The notes beneath the pieces are model-generated. The model saw only the letters and a list, made by a program, of their open reading frames with translations. It had not been told where the DNA came from and did not search any database. Shown here one piece after another: positions 16,110 to 24,723 of a stretch of 29,721 nucleotides of DNA (position 1 is the stretch's first letter; the number at the start of each line of letters is the position of its first letter). Position numbers and translations under genes: made by a program. The stretch spans positions 1-29,721 of the forward strand of contig DGKJ01000008.1 in assembly GCA_002387735.1 (NCBI GenBank), written 5' to 3'. This DNA comes from Bacteriovoracaceae bacterium UBA4573 (GTDB lineage: Bacteria; Bdellovibrionota; UBA1018; UBA923).

Positions 16110-18461
16110 ATGGCAAAAGCAGCAACCGCTTCCACTAAAAAAGCGCTTATTATTGTGGAGTCTCCCAGTAAGGCGAAGACGATCCAGAAATATCTGGGTC
16201 GTAGCTATACTGTGAAGGCGAGCGTTGGCCACATTAAAGATCTTCCGAAGTCCAAACTTGGCGTCGATCTCGAAAAGAATTTTAAACCCGACTACCAGGT
16301 GATTAAAGGTAAAGATAAGGTCATCGAAGAAATTAAAAAAGCTGCGGCCATTGTTCCAGAAATATATCTCGCGCCCGACCCTGATCGCGAGGGAGAAGCG
16401 ATCGCCTGGCATATTTCGGAAGAGCTTCCGAAAAAAGGCAAGAAGGTTTACCGCGTATTATTTAATGCTATTACGAAGCCCTCCATTTTGGAGGCAATGA
16501 AGCACCCTCAAGAATTGGATGAATCGAAATATAATTCCCAGCAGGCGCGACGAATTTTAGACCGCCTGGTTGGTTATAAAATTAGTCCCATTCTTTGGGA
16601 TAAAGTAAAACGCGGTCTTTCCGCCGGCAGAGTGCAGTCGGTGGCGGTACGATTGGTTGTTGATCGCGAAGAAGAAGTTAAAAAATTTGTGCCTGAAGAG
16701 TACTGGACGATCGATGCGCAGTTTGAAAAGTCGGGCAAACCTTTCATTGCGAAGTTGGCGAAAATCGATGGTAAAGATCCAGAACTTCCGAATCAACAAA
16801 CTACCGATGGTATTGTTAAAAGCCTACAAGGAGTCCCGTTCGAGGTTAGTTCGGTTGAGACTCGCGAGCGGACTCGCAAACCACAAGCGCCATTTATAAC
16901 CTCGCGGCTTCAACAAGAGGCTTCGAGAAAACTGGGTTTTTCGGCAAAGAAAACCATGACCTTAGCGCAACATCTCTATGAAGGTGTCGATCTCGGAGAC
17001 CTCGGTACTCACGGTTTGATCACCTATATGAGAACCGACTCAACTCGAATCGCTCCCGAGGCTATCGTCGAAGTTCGGGCCTTTATTGAAAAAGAATACG
17101 GCAAATCCTCGTTGCCCGCGGAACCCATAGTTTATAAAACCAAGAAAAGCGCCCAAGATGCCCACGAAGCGATTCGACCTTCAAGTCTTGAGTTTGCACC
17201 TAGTGTTGTAGAGTCGTTTTTAGATCGCGATGAATTTCGATTGTACCAACTTATTTGGAATCGATATGTCGCCTGCCAAATGGTTCCGGCGGTTTATGAT
17301 CAGACCACGATGGAGCTTTCCGCCAAATCCAAAGAAGGGCGCAACGCGTTGATGCGCGTAACGGGTAGCAAACTCAAATTTCCTGGTTTTACCGCAGTTT
17401 ACGATGAGACCCCTGACGAAGACCGAGCCAAGTCAAAAACTGGCGAAGAAGAAGCTGGTGAAGAGGCTTCGCAAGAGTTGCCTGATCTCGTCGAAGGTGA
17501 AAAACACACAGCCAAGGAATTCTTGCCGGTTCAACATTTTACTCAACCGCCTCCGCGATATTCTGATGCAAGTTTAATTCGCGAACTCGAAGAAAAAGGT
17601 ATCGGCCGACCGTCTACCTACGCTGCGATTTTGTCTAATATTCAAGATCGGGAATATGTAGAGAAACGGGAGAACCGTTATTACCCAACGGAACTTGGGA
17701 TAGTAGTAACTGACCTCTTGGTAAAAGCATTTCCCGATGTGTTAAACGTCGCCTTTACCGCTGAAATGGAAGACAAGTTAGACCAAATCGAAGAAGGCAA
17801 AACCGATTGGGTTAAAATGATGCGGGAGTTTTGGAAGCCATTTGAAAAAACTCTCGAGCACGCCAAACTGCACATGAAGGATCTCAAGAGCCAAGAGATT
17901 CCAACAAAGTTTCGTTGTGAAAAAGATGGCGCCGTGATGGTGATGAAATGGGGCAAAATGGGGCAGTTTTTGGCCTGCTCCAATTATCCTGAGTGTAAAT
18001 TTACCGCGGAATGTAAGAAGGACGAAAAAGGCGAACTTATTTTGTTGCCGCGTGAGAAGAGCAACGAAAAGTGCGATAAATGCGGTGCAGCCATGTTAAT
18101 TAAGCATGGCAAATTCGGAAAATTTCTAGCGTGTGAGCGTTATCCCGACTGTAAGAGTACCAAGGCGATCACACTAGGGATTAAGTGTCCGGGTTGTAAA
18201 GTGGGTGAAATGACCGCTCGAATGTCGCGATACAAGCGGATGTTTTACGGTTGCAATACCTATCCTAAATGCAATTACGCTTTGTGGGACAAGCCAATCG
18301 ACAAGCCGTGTCCACAGTGTCAGTGGCCAATTTTGACGGATAAGTTTACCAAGCGCGACGGTCACATAATCAAGTGCCCGAATAAAGAGTGCGGCTTCAA
18401 AGAAGTGATCGAAACGCCTGAACAGCTAGCTGCCAATCCAAAGTCCGAATCCGCAGCTTAA
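16110..18461 (+). CDS. topA: DNA topoisomerase I
   Basis: 783 residues. Type IA topoisomerase that relaxes negative supercoils by a tyrosine-DNA intermediate. The TOPRIM domain is at the N-terminus (ALIIVESPSKAKTIQKYLG; the acidic PDPDREGEAIAWH). The active-site tyrosine is Y306 in GLITYMRTDSTRI. The GRPSTYAAILSNIQDREYV block follows. The C-terminus (about residues 595-770) carries zinc-ribbon modules: a first one with only three visible Cys (CEKDG replaces CxxC), a complete CDKCG...CERYPDCK, and CPGC...CNTYPKC and CPQC...CPNKEC modules. An acidic insert (GEEEAGEEASQELPD) sits mid-protein. The frame extends upstream to TTG 16071, but ATG 16110 begins the family-like sequence; neither has a clear ribosome site. 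Confidence 0.95.
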   Translation: MAKAATASTKKALIIVESPSKAKTIQKYLGRSYTVKASVGHIKDLPKSKLGVDLEKNFKPDYQVIKGKDKVIEEIKKAAAIVPEIYLAPDPDREGEAIAWHISEELPKKGKKVYRVLFNAITKPSILEAMKHPQELDESKYNSQQARRILDRLVGYKISPILWDKVKRGLSAGRVQSVAVRLVVDREEEVKKFVPEEYWTIDAQFEKSGKPFIAKLAKIDGKDPELPNQQTTDGIVKSLQGVPFEVSSVETRERTRKPQAPFITSRLQQEASRKLGFSAKKTMTLAQHLYEGVDLGDLGTHGLITYMRTDSTRIAPEAIVEVRAFIEKEYGKSSLPAEPIVYKTKKSAQDAHEAIRPSSLEFAPSVVESFLDRDEFRLYQLIWNRYVACQMVPAVYDQTTMELSAKSKEGRNALMRVTGSKLKFPGFTAVYDETPDEDRAKSKTGEEEAGEEASQELPDLVEGEKHTAKEFLPVQHFTQPPPRYSDASLIRELEEKGIGRPSTYAAILSNIQDREYVEKRENRYYPTELGIVVTDLLVKAFPDVLNVAFTAEMEDKLDQIEEGKTDWVKMMREFWKPFEKTLEHAKLHMKDLKSQEIPTKFRCEKDGAVMVMKWGKMGQFLACSNYPECKFTAECKKDEKGELILLPREKSNEKCDKCGAAMLIKHGKFGKFLACERYPDCKSTKAITLGIKCPGCKVGEMTARMSRYKRMFYGCNTYPKCNYALWDKPIDKPCPQCQWPILTDKFTKRDGHIIKCPNKECGFKEVIETPEQLAANPKSESAA

Positions 18462-18462
18462 G

Positions 18463-18486
18463 ACTCTTAAACGAGAGTTATTTTTT
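18463..18486. terminator. Possible terminator between topA and tldD
   Basis: ACTCT, loop TAAACG, AGAGT, then TATTTTTT on the plus strand. It lies directly after the topA stop and reaches into the stop codon of the convergent tldD. The stem is only 5 bp and A/T-rich, so it may be weak. Confidence 0.4.
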
Positions 18487-19893
18487 CCAGTAGGTTTCGA
18501 TTGGTACTTCACCACCAACTACGATTTCCGGAATACGAATTGTGGGTTGAGCGTCGGTCACGGGGGCCCGTTGCCCATCTTTGCCGCAAGTGCCGATTGC
18601 GAAACCCAGATCACTGCCGACCCGATCTACTTGCGTAAGTACTTCGGGGCCATTTCCTGCGAGAGTAGCGCCACGAACTGCCGGGCCAATTTCGCCGTCA
18701 TAAATTAAATAACCTTCGGTAATTGCGAATACAAAATCGCCCGTGACGGTGTTGACCTGCCCGCCACCGAGACCCTTAACGTAAAGCCCCTTCGGGGTGT
18801 TCGCGAGAATCGATTCGGGTTCATCTTTTCCTGACGAAAGAAGCGTGTTGGTCATTCGAACAATGGGTTTGTGGCGATAACTTTCGCGTCGGCCGTTGCC
18901 CGTCAGTGGGGTGCCGAACTTTACGTGGCTCAAACGGTCGCTCATGTAGCTTTTTAGAATGCCTTTATCGATAAGAAGATTGTGTTTTGACGCTTCACCC
19001 TCGTCATCAAATGCGAAGCTTCCTCTTTTGCCACTCATCGTCCCGTCGTCAACGATACTCACAAGTGGACTCGCAACTCGTTGTCCGATTTTGTCTTTGT
19101 ATACCGATAATCCATTGCAGGCCAAATCTGCCTCGAGTCCGTGTCCTACGGCTTCGTGCACCATGGTTCCACCAGCCTCAGCAGCTAATACGACGGGCAT
19201 GGTTCCCGCAGGGGCAGGTTTGGCCGAAAGAAGTGAGTTAAGTCTGCGGCCGGCTTCCTGTGCAATAGATTCGGGCGTGTGTTGGTCGAAAAGCTCTAAT
19301 CCAATATAACCGCCTTGAGCTTCGTAAGAAGTTTGGGTTTGTTCACCTCGTTGTCCTACGAGCTGGGTGTAGAAAGTGAGGTACTGTTTTTCATCTTTGG
19401 CGAGAATTCCGATAGAATTCGCTATTTGAATTTTTCTCAATGTTTCTAAGTAACCCACAGTGACTTGTTTGACATCTGCGCAAGCAGACCAAGCGGCTGC
19501 GTCGGCTCGTTGTACGAACCGTAGTTTGTCTTTGAGCGAGAGTTTTTGAGGTTTCTTCTGGATAGATTGATGAAAACCGCTTTTCGCAGGGGTGAGTGCA
19601 ACAATTTGGTTTGGAGTTTTTCCCTGAACTACTTTACTCAAAGTGTTGGCCAGCTCGATTAAACTTTGCTCGGTAAGATCGGAGGTATATCCGTAAACCG
19701 ATTGGTGGCCAAAAATCACCCGAAGGCCGATTCCCGCGTCGATACCCGAAATTACGCGATCGATTTTTTTGTCTTCATAAAAAAGCTGATTCGATTCCGA
19801 GGTTTCAAAAAAAAGTTCGGCGAACTCGCCACCATGTTGAAGTGCCGATCGGAAAATGCGGTCGAGGTTCATTTGCTCAAGCGAGATAGTCAT
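18478..19893 (-). CDS. tldD: TldD metalloprotease subunit
   Basis: 471 residues, the usual TldD length. TldD with TldE forms a heterodimeric zinc protease that degrades unfolded peptides, matures microcin B17 and affects gyrase-toxin sensitivity. The zinc-binding HEAVGHGLEAD is visible (H246, E247, H251), as are the late Cys ligand region AIGTCGKDGQ, the GGGQVNTVTGDF block and EGYLI. No tldE (pmbA) gene is in the window, so the partner must be elsewhere. It overlaps the upstream DUF4911-like gene by four bases, so the two should be co-translated. Confidence 0.93.
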   Translation of the reverse strand: MTISLEQMNLDRIFRSALQHGGEFAELFFETSESNQLFYEDKKIDRVISGIDAGIGLRVIFGHQSVYGYTSDLTEQSLIELANTLSKVVQGKTPNQIVALTPAKSGFHQSIQKKPQKLSLKDKLRFVQRADAAAWSACADVKQVTVGYLETLRKIQIANSIGILAKDEKQYLTFYTQLVGQRGEQTQTSYEAQGGYIGLELFDQHTPESIAQEAGRRLNSLLSAKPAPAGTMPVVLAAEAGGTMVHEAVGHGLEADLACNGLSVYKDKIGQRVASPLVSIVDDGTMSGKRGSFAFDDEGEASKHNLLIDKGILKSYMSDRLSHVKFGTPLTGNGRRESYRHKPIVRMTNTLLSSGKDEPESILANTPKGLYVKGLGGGQVNTVTGDFVFAITEGYLIYDGEIGPAVRGATLAGNGPEVLTQVDRVGSDLGFAIGTCGKDGQRAPVTDAQPTIRIPEIVVGGEVPIETYWKK

Positions 19894-20198
19894 GATGCTC
19901 CTCCGGGGTCCGATTGAGTGGTTAGCAAGTGGGAGAGGTCCAAAATAGAAAACTCCTTCGAAAGACCCTGTAGTACTTTTTCAATATCTGAAACAAACGC
20001 GTCAGGTATACAAAGTTCGATGTCACGGAAACTTTTGCCGACTCGTACCGGGTCACCGGGGAGATCTACAGTCGAATAACTGGCCATTCCCTCGAGAGAC
20101 TCTAGGATAGCATAAACGAAGGCGGAATTTTTTTTCTCTACTCGGATCAGTCTTTTCGTCACCTCTTGGTTATACACGTCTTTTACGTTGACTCGCAA
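19890..20198 (-). CDS. Small protein, DUF4911-like
   Basis: 102 residues, cytoplasmic, no signal peptide or membrane helix. The pattern of a basic N-terminal strand (TKRLIRVEKKNSAFVYAILE), a short hydrophobic strand (GMASYSTVD) and an ELCIPDAFVSDIEKVLQGLS helix resembles the small DUF4911 proteins of delta-proteobacteria. This is from memory of the family pattern and should be verified by profile search. No function is known. It begins with TTG and lacks a clear Shine-Dalgarno; GTG codons inside could also serve. Four-base overlap with tldD suggests a role linked to TldD. Confidence 0.6.
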   Translation of the reverse strand: MRVNVKDVYNQEVTKRLIRVEKKNSAFVYAILESLEGMASYSTVDLPGDPVRVGKSFRDIELCIPDAFVSDIEKVLQGLSKEFSILDLSHLLTTQSDPGGAS

Positions 20199-20224
20199 GA
20201 GAGGGGCTTTATCCTAAAGGATAA
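20188..20224 (+). promoter_or_regulatory. Divergent promoter with palindrome over the -10
   Basis: TTGACT (20188-20193) and TATCCT (20210-20215) are separated by 16 bp and point to the TPR lipoprotein gene. The -10 is embedded in TTATCCT-AA-AGGATAA, a perfect 7-bp inverted repeat (20209-20224). The repeat also lies 10 bp before the start of the divergent DUF4911-like gene, a placement that would let one repressor control both directions. The -35 box lies inside the 5' end of that gene. Confidence 0.45.
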
Positions 20225-20266
20225 GAGTTTGATTTCTAAGGATTGGTCTATAGCGGAGGATCTCCA

Positions 20267-21187
20267 ATGGGTCGTTTACCTGAGCAGGCACATCTTGGTT
20301 CCAGCACTCGTTGGATTTTACCCCTATTATTGCTTACGATAGTCGTAGGAAACGGTTGTTCGATGGTGCGAAGAGCCGATCGCGACGAAGCTCCCGAAAC
20401 CGCAAGTGCAGATTCCGGGGAAGGGGAAGCGACTTCGTCAGAAAACGAACCCGATCGCCTCACTCAGCTCTCCGATGCTCTCTCGAGAGCTACTGCTCGC
20501 ATTGAAGAGTTGGATGCGAAAATAGCCGCACTTACTGATAAATTAGAGGCGCAGAAAATTGCTCTCGATAACGTTTTGGGAACCAAACCAATGAAGAGTC
20601 AGGTCGTGGGTTCTGCAAAACACGATTCCAGTGCAGGAGCTGCCGCAGCGGAAAACGGTCTTACAATTTCTGACCCAGAAGATAACGTGACGGATGCGGC
20701 CACCGATCATCAAATCGCAACGCGCTTTCGCAGTGCACTCGATTCTTTTAAGTTGGGCAAGTATTCCGATGCCGTGCTGGCGTTCAATCAAATCACTGAA
20801 GCCTTTCCAACCCATGTCTTGGCCGGATCCGCGCAGTTTTACGCTGGCGAAAGTTATTACATGATGGGCGAATACAAACTCGCGATTAATGAATTCGGGA
20901 AAGTCATTTCTGCTTTTTCGCATAGCCCACGCGTGGCATCGGCACTTGTGAGAATGTCTCATTGTTACGGTGCGCTTGGCAATAAAGGTGAGTCATTACG
21001 AACCGCTGCTTTGGCCCGAGATCTTTATTTTGGAAACCCTTCACTCGAGTGGTCGGCGCCGGGTGACACCAAGGCGATTAATACTCAATCAAATGCAGTC
21101 AACGTAGCGACGCTTGAGGCCGAACCAATGGACTCAAAGCAGCCCGATAATCATAAAGAAACGACGGAACCAAAAAATGACCACTAA
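20267..21187 (+). CDS. CpoB/YbgF-like TPR lipoprotein with coiled coil
   Basis: 306 residues from ATG 20267, which follows GGAGG at a 7-nt spacing. A hydrophobic stretch ends VVGNGC with C31 as a likely though imperfect lipobox cysteine. An acidic Ser/Glu/Ala-rich linker follows, then a coiled coil at about 60-100 (LTQLSDALSRATARIEELDAK, heptads), then TPR repeats at about 150-250 (SALDSFKLGKYSDAVLAFNQ, GESYYMMGEYKLAINEFGKV). Coiled coil plus C-terminal TPR is the layout of YbgF/CpoB, which coordinates peptidoglycan synthesis with outer-membrane constriction beside Tol-Pal. No tol or pal gene is nearby. The final residues overlap the LysM gene by 11 nt, so the two products probably act together at the cell wall. 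Confidence 0.78.
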   Translation: MGRLPEQAHLGSSTRWILPLLLLTIVVGNGCSMVRRADRDEAPETASADSGEGEATSSENEPDRLTQLSDALSRATARIEELDAKIAALTDKLEAQKIALDNVLGTKPMKSQVVGSAKHDSSAGAAAAENGLTISDPEDNVTDAATDHQIATRFRSALDSFKLGKYSDAVLAFNQITEAFPTHVLAGSAQFYAGESYYMMGEYKLAINEFGKVISAFSHSPRVASALVRMSHCYGALGNKGESLRTAALARDLYFGNPSLEWSAPGDTKAINTQSNAVNVATLEAEPMDSKQPDNHKETTEPKNDH

Positions 21188-22967
21188 GCGATTCCCTCAC
21201 GAATTATTAATTTGGCTCGGAATCGCTGGAGCGGTGTTTCTTCAATCTGGTTCGGCGGTCGCAATTACTCCGCAGACGAGTGATGACCGTGAGTTGATCC
21301 AACTATCTCAAAAATTAAAACCAATTACTGATCAGGAGTGGGGCGCAATTGCCGGTCCGCGAGTTACTGACCGCTACGAAATTATTTCGGGAGACACCCT
21401 TTGGGATATATCGAAGCGATTATTTGGAAACTCCTATTATTGGCCCAAAGTATGGGCCCTCAATAGTCGCATTGGAAATCCCCACATAGTACTGCCCGGA
21501 CAGTTTCTTCAGTTTACGCCTGGAACTCTTGAGTCCATGCCTACGCTCGACCTAGCGCCTGACTCGATGCAACCACCGCTTGCCGATTCAACGAACTCCG
21601 GTGAAACCAACGAAAGTGAGCCGACTCTGGTGGCGCAAGCTCCGCAAAGCGATTACATGTCGGATGAAGAAGAAGTAAACCTCACTGCCCAAAAATATTT
21701 AAAACCTCGGAAGACAGGTCCTAAAGAGTACATGAAGTTACCGACCGATCGTTGGGCGCCAATCGACTATGTATCTTCTTCTCAAAAAGATTACGACGAA
21801 TACGGCTTAGACCGAGAGTTAAAAATTCAAATTCCACGGCGTTTCGTGGTGCGTGTTCCGGCACTTGCGAACGATCGAGAGATTCCTTTTTTAGGTGAAG
21901 TGGTTGCTTCTCGTCGCGAAGGGGTTGGACTCTCTGAAAAAGAGACAATTTTTCTAAGGTCTCCGGGTCAAGATCTGCAAGTGGGATCTAGTTATTCAGT
22001 GCTCTCCAAACCAGAATATATTCGAGAACGAAAATCTGATCGTCTGGCTTATATCTACCAAACTACCGGCGAAATTCGAGTAATCGGTATTAAAGACGGG
22101 CTTTATATTGCCACCGTGAATCGCGCCTATGACGTGATCAAACGCGGCGATCGGGTGTATCCGTTGTTGCCACTGATTACGGACATTAAACCGGTTGCTT
22201 CCCGCGTAGCGCTCGAGGCACTCGTGATTACCAGTCATAGCAATACCGTCTCGTTTACTGGACAATTTCGGGTAGTGCACTTCGACCGAGGCATTGAAGA
22301 TGGCGTGCAGGTTGGGAACGTATTTAGAATGTACAATTACGACGATCCTATCACGAACGAGAAAATCACTGAAAGTGACTTCCTGATGAACGCGGACGCT
22401 CTGGTGGTGCACGCGACGGCCCAGTTTTCTACTGCGATCGTTTTAAGATCTCGGGATATCTTTAAACGTGGCGATTTCGGTGTAACGTTAGTGGACGTGT
22501 CCGATCTTGAAACAGAATTCGTGGATCGCACCAAGAGTTTAGACGGAATGGAACAGTCCGATGCACTTGATCGGGAGCTAGATGAGCTCGACGAGTTGGA
22601 TCGAAATAGTGGCGAAGGTTTGGGCGAAAAAGAAGAGATTGAAGTGAAACAGCTGGATCACTGGGACTCCAGTAAGCCCGATACGACCGAGCCAAATGTT
22701 GAACCGGCCGACGAAAGTCCGGCGATTGACCCGACTCAGTTGGACCGCCAATATGAAAGCCCCCCGGGGGAACCGTCGCTTCCAAACGAAGATGCGGCTC
22801 AGCCTAACTACCAAGACTTTACGCCTCCAGCGATCGACGAACCCGCCCTCGATGGCGGAACCCCCGAATCTGGGGAGCAATCGCCCAGCTCTAGTGGAGA
22901 CACTGAGAACGACGCAGAATTAGACAGCTCGACCTTACCGACCGTTGCAGAACCGATGGAACCTTAG
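21177..22967 (+). CDS. Exported LysM-domain protein with acidic C-terminal tail
   Basis: 596 residues from ATG 21177. A Sec signal peptide ends about residue 29 (GAVFLQSGSAVA). A single LysM domain, residues 67-114 (YEIISGDTLWDISKRLFGNS to VLPGQFLQF), should bind peptidoglycan glycan chains. Residues about 150-440 are a mixed alpha/beta region I do not recognise, with repeating strand patterns (RFVVRVPALANDREIPFLGE, GQFRVVHFDRGIEDGVQVGN) that resemble FlgT- or OMP-tethered LysM proteins. The last about 130 residues are very acidic and Pro/Ser-rich (ELDELDELDR and PE/PD runs), probably disordered. It is translationally coupled to the TPR lipoprotein, and no catalytic residues are visible. Confidence 0.82.
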   Translation: MTTKRFPHELLIWLGIAGAVFLQSGSAVAITPQTSDDRELIQLSQKLKPITDQEWGAIAGPRVTDRYEIISGDTLWDISKRLFGNSYYWPKVWALNSRIGNPHIVLPGQFLQFTPGTLESMPTLDLAPDSMQPPLADSTNSGETNESEPTLVAQAPQSDYMSDEEEVNLTAQKYLKPRKTGPKEYMKLPTDRWAPIDYVSSSQKDYDEYGLDRELKIQIPRRFVVRVPALANDREIPFLGEVVASRREGVGLSEKETIFLRSPGQDLQVGSSYSVLSKPEYIRERKSDRLAYIYQTTGEIRVIGIKDGLYIATVNRAYDVIKRGDRVYPLLPLITDIKPVASRVALEALVITSHSNTVSFTGQFRVVHFDRGIEDGVQVGNVFRMYNYDDPITNEKITESDFLMNADALVVHATAQFSTAIVLRSRDIFKRGDFGVTLVDVSDLETEFVDRTKSLDGMEQSDALDRELDELDELDRNSGEGLGEKEEIEVKQLDHWDSSKPDTTEPNVEPADESPAIDPTQLDRQYESPPGEPSLPNEDAAQPNYQDFTPPAIDEPALDGGTPESGEQSPSSSGDTENDAELDSSTLPTVAEPMEP

Positions 22968-23068
22968 ACCGGTCTCAAAAAATGTTGTCTTTTCAAGGTG
23001 TTCTCACGCGTTGTCTTGTGTGCCCTTAACAATTAGCTACAAAAAACCACTCAAGTTCTAGGCAGCAA

Positions 23069-23082
23069 TTACCGATAGGTAA
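23069..23082. repeat. Small inverted repeat upstream of PLD-like gene
   Basis: TTACC-GATA-GGTAA, 5-bp arms, 34 nt before the GTG start at 23116. It could be an operator. The rest of the 148-bp gap (22968-23115) is A/T-rich, with a 10-bp palindrome AGACCGGTCT right at the LysM stop and no strong promoter or terminator that I can support. Confidence 0.3.
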
Positions 23083-23115
23083 ATTAGCATTATTAGCCTT
23101 TGTCTAGGAGTTCGA

Positions 23116-23778
23116 GTGAGTAGTACCAGAGGTCGAATTGCAGTTTTGGTTCTAATTGTAGGCGTTTGTGTAGCCCGTCCCGTGTTGTCGAAAGTAGAGG
23201 TATACTTTTCTCCTCGGGGGGGCTGTGAAAGGCGCATTGTTCAAGTCATCAAGGGTGCAAAAACTCAGATCGACGTAGCTATGTACCGTTTGAACAATCT
23301 TACGATCTTGGGCGAACTCGAAAAAGCCAAGGCTCGCGGCGTGCAAATTCGAATTTTGGTAGACCGTGTTCGCGCAATGCAAAACAAGCCGTTGTTAATC
23401 GCATTAAAGGAAGAACGGAAATTTGATATTCGAGTGCATACCAAGAATCGCGAGCAACACAACTCATTCGCAGTTGTAGATGGTGAAATCGCACTCTCTG
23501 GATCCTACGATTGGTACACCATGGCCGAATTATTCAATGAAGAAAACTGTGTAGTTATTCACGATCCCGAAGCTGTGGCGAAGTTCCAAAAACATTTTGA
23601 TGGTCACTTATGGAAGGATAACTCGTCTTATAAGAGCGACGATTTTTTCGCCTACATGGAAGGGGAGCGCAAGGCACCTCGGCGACCACGCTTAAACCAA
23701 GAAGACTTGAACGCGCCTCAGGACCGGGTGCCTGCTTCGGTTTCTAAGAAAAAAGATAGTTTCGAGTCCGGCAGTTGA
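23116..23778 (+). CDS. Exported phospholipase-D-like protein with degenerate HKD motif
   Basis: 220 residues starting at GTG, with AGGAG 5 nt upstream. A signal peptide covers about residues 1-25. The body matches the single-motif PLD family of bacterial Nuc and mitochondrial PLD (Zucchini): VEVYFSPRGGCERRIVQVI, TQIDVAMYRLNN, KARGVQIRILVDR and then the active-site region. That region should read HxKx4D but reads HNSFAVVD: H115 and D122 are kept, while the Lys is Ser117. GEIALSGSYDW and EENCVVIHDPE follow as usual. Nuc-type enzymes dimerise to join two HKD motifs, so the missing Lys is expected to reduce or abolish phosphodiesterase activity. The tail is basic and Pro-rich. A weak PLD fold call remains firm despite the lost residue. 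Confidence 0.82.
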   Translation: MSSTRGRIAVLVLIVGVCVARPVLSKVEVYFSPRGGCERRIVQVIKGAKTQIDVAMYRLNNLTILGELEKAKARGVQIRILVDRVRAMQNKPLLIALKEERKFDIRVHTKNREQHNSFAVVDGEIALSGSYDWYTMAELFNEENCVVIHDPEAVAKFQKHFDGHLWKDNSSYKSDDFFAYMEGERKAPRRPRLNQEDLNAPQDRVPASVSKKKDSFESGS

Positions 23779-23805
23779 TCAGTCAATTGGCGTGAATGTT
23801 GCTCT

Positions 23806-24723
23806 ATGGCGGTCGCCATGAGCGAATGCAAACAGAACAATTTATCGAGGGAGTTATCGCGTCTGCGGGCGTTAGCGCTTGCGGGAGCTCCCGTTCCTTC
23901 AATGCTCTCTGGAATTGAAACCTGGCGGCGGACAAGCGAGGCCGGTTCAAAAAACCAGTATAAAGTAAAGATTTCGAACCAGGCAGAAATGCTGGAACAC
24001 ACTCTGAAAGACGCTGCTCACAGCGGTGCTTCAGTAGAATCGCTGCTCAAAGAGACCCTACCTCGAGTGCGGCGCCTTGAACGTTTTGCCGTCAAGATGG
24101 ATGGTCTCGAAAGGCAGTTCGCTTTTCAAGCGGCAATCGCAATCGTGCTCCCTTGGTTCGTGGTGTTCGTGCAGCCTGGCGCAATTCAATTTAATTTCCT
24201 CTACGTAATCGGAGGATTTTTTCAATGCGTAGGTGCGCTACTATTTTATTGGCTCCTGGTGCGGAGTAGTCGCAGTCCCTCGATTGAAAAAGATTATCTA
24301 TTTCAGTTTTTATCCTGCGTATGGATGGGTGTTAAATGTGGTTCGAGTTTGAGCGCCGCTGTCATGCACGCGTTTGATCGCCTGGGTCTAAAGCCCCACG
24401 AGAAAATCTATCATCGCTATTGGAAGCTATGGTTTGAGCGCGAGCACAATCAGCAAGCAGTATTTGAGTGGCCCCTGTGGGCGGCCGAGAGCCGCAGTGT
24501 CGCCGATATTTTAAGTTCGCTATCGCAATCGGGAGCGCCTGCCGCCGAGGTGCTCTCGAATCTGCTGTCGGAAATCGAAGATGATCGCCAGGACACCTTT
24601 GAACAACGACTACAAGAACTCCCAACTCGATTGGCGTTGGTGTTTTGTTTGAGTTTTACTCCGGCGGTGTTTTGTATTTTGATAGGAAGTTTATGGCCAA
24701 GCATCAGTACCCTGATGATGTAA
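23806..24723 (+). CDS. GspF/TadB-like inner-membrane assembly protein
   Basis: 305 residues. Two helical halves each look like a T2SSF domain. The first (SRLRALALAGAPVPSMLSGI, AHSGASVESLLKETLPRVRR) is followed by TM1 (about residues 105-125) and TM2 (about 130-150). The second (FLSCVWMGVKCGSSLSAAVM, LSQSGAPAAEVLSNLLSEIE) is followed by TM3 near the C-terminus. Domain-TM-TM-domain-TM is the GspF/PilC order; the length is nearer to TadB/TadC (about 300). Such proteins sit at the base of type II secretion or Tad pilus machines and touch the ATPase. A CpaF-type ATPase lies at the window's right end on the other strand. No strong Shine-Dalgarno is seen; ATG 23818 is an alternative start. Confidence 0.65.
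   Translation: MAVAMSECKQNNLSRELSRLRALALAGAPVPSMLSGIETWRRTSEAGSKNQYKVKISNQAEMLEHTLKDAAHSGASVESLLKETLPRVRRLERFAVKMDGLERQFAFQAAIAIVLPWFVVFVQPGAIQFNFLYVIGGFFQCVGALLFYWLLVRSSRSPSIEKDYLFQFLSCVWMGVKCGSSLSAAVMHAFDRLGLKPHEKIYHRYWKLWFEREHNQQAVFEWPLWAAESRSVADILSSLSQSGAPAAEVLSNLLSEIEDDRQDTFEQRLQELPTRLALVFCLSFTPAVFCILIGSLWPSISTLMM

Noticed and set aside
23788..23803. TGGCGT-N5-TTGCT, sigma54-like promoter before the GspF/TadB-like gene
   Set aside because: Two mismatches in the first block, and the predicted start near 23813 falls after ATG 23806; a leaderless start at 23818 would be needed. Possible but too weak to call.
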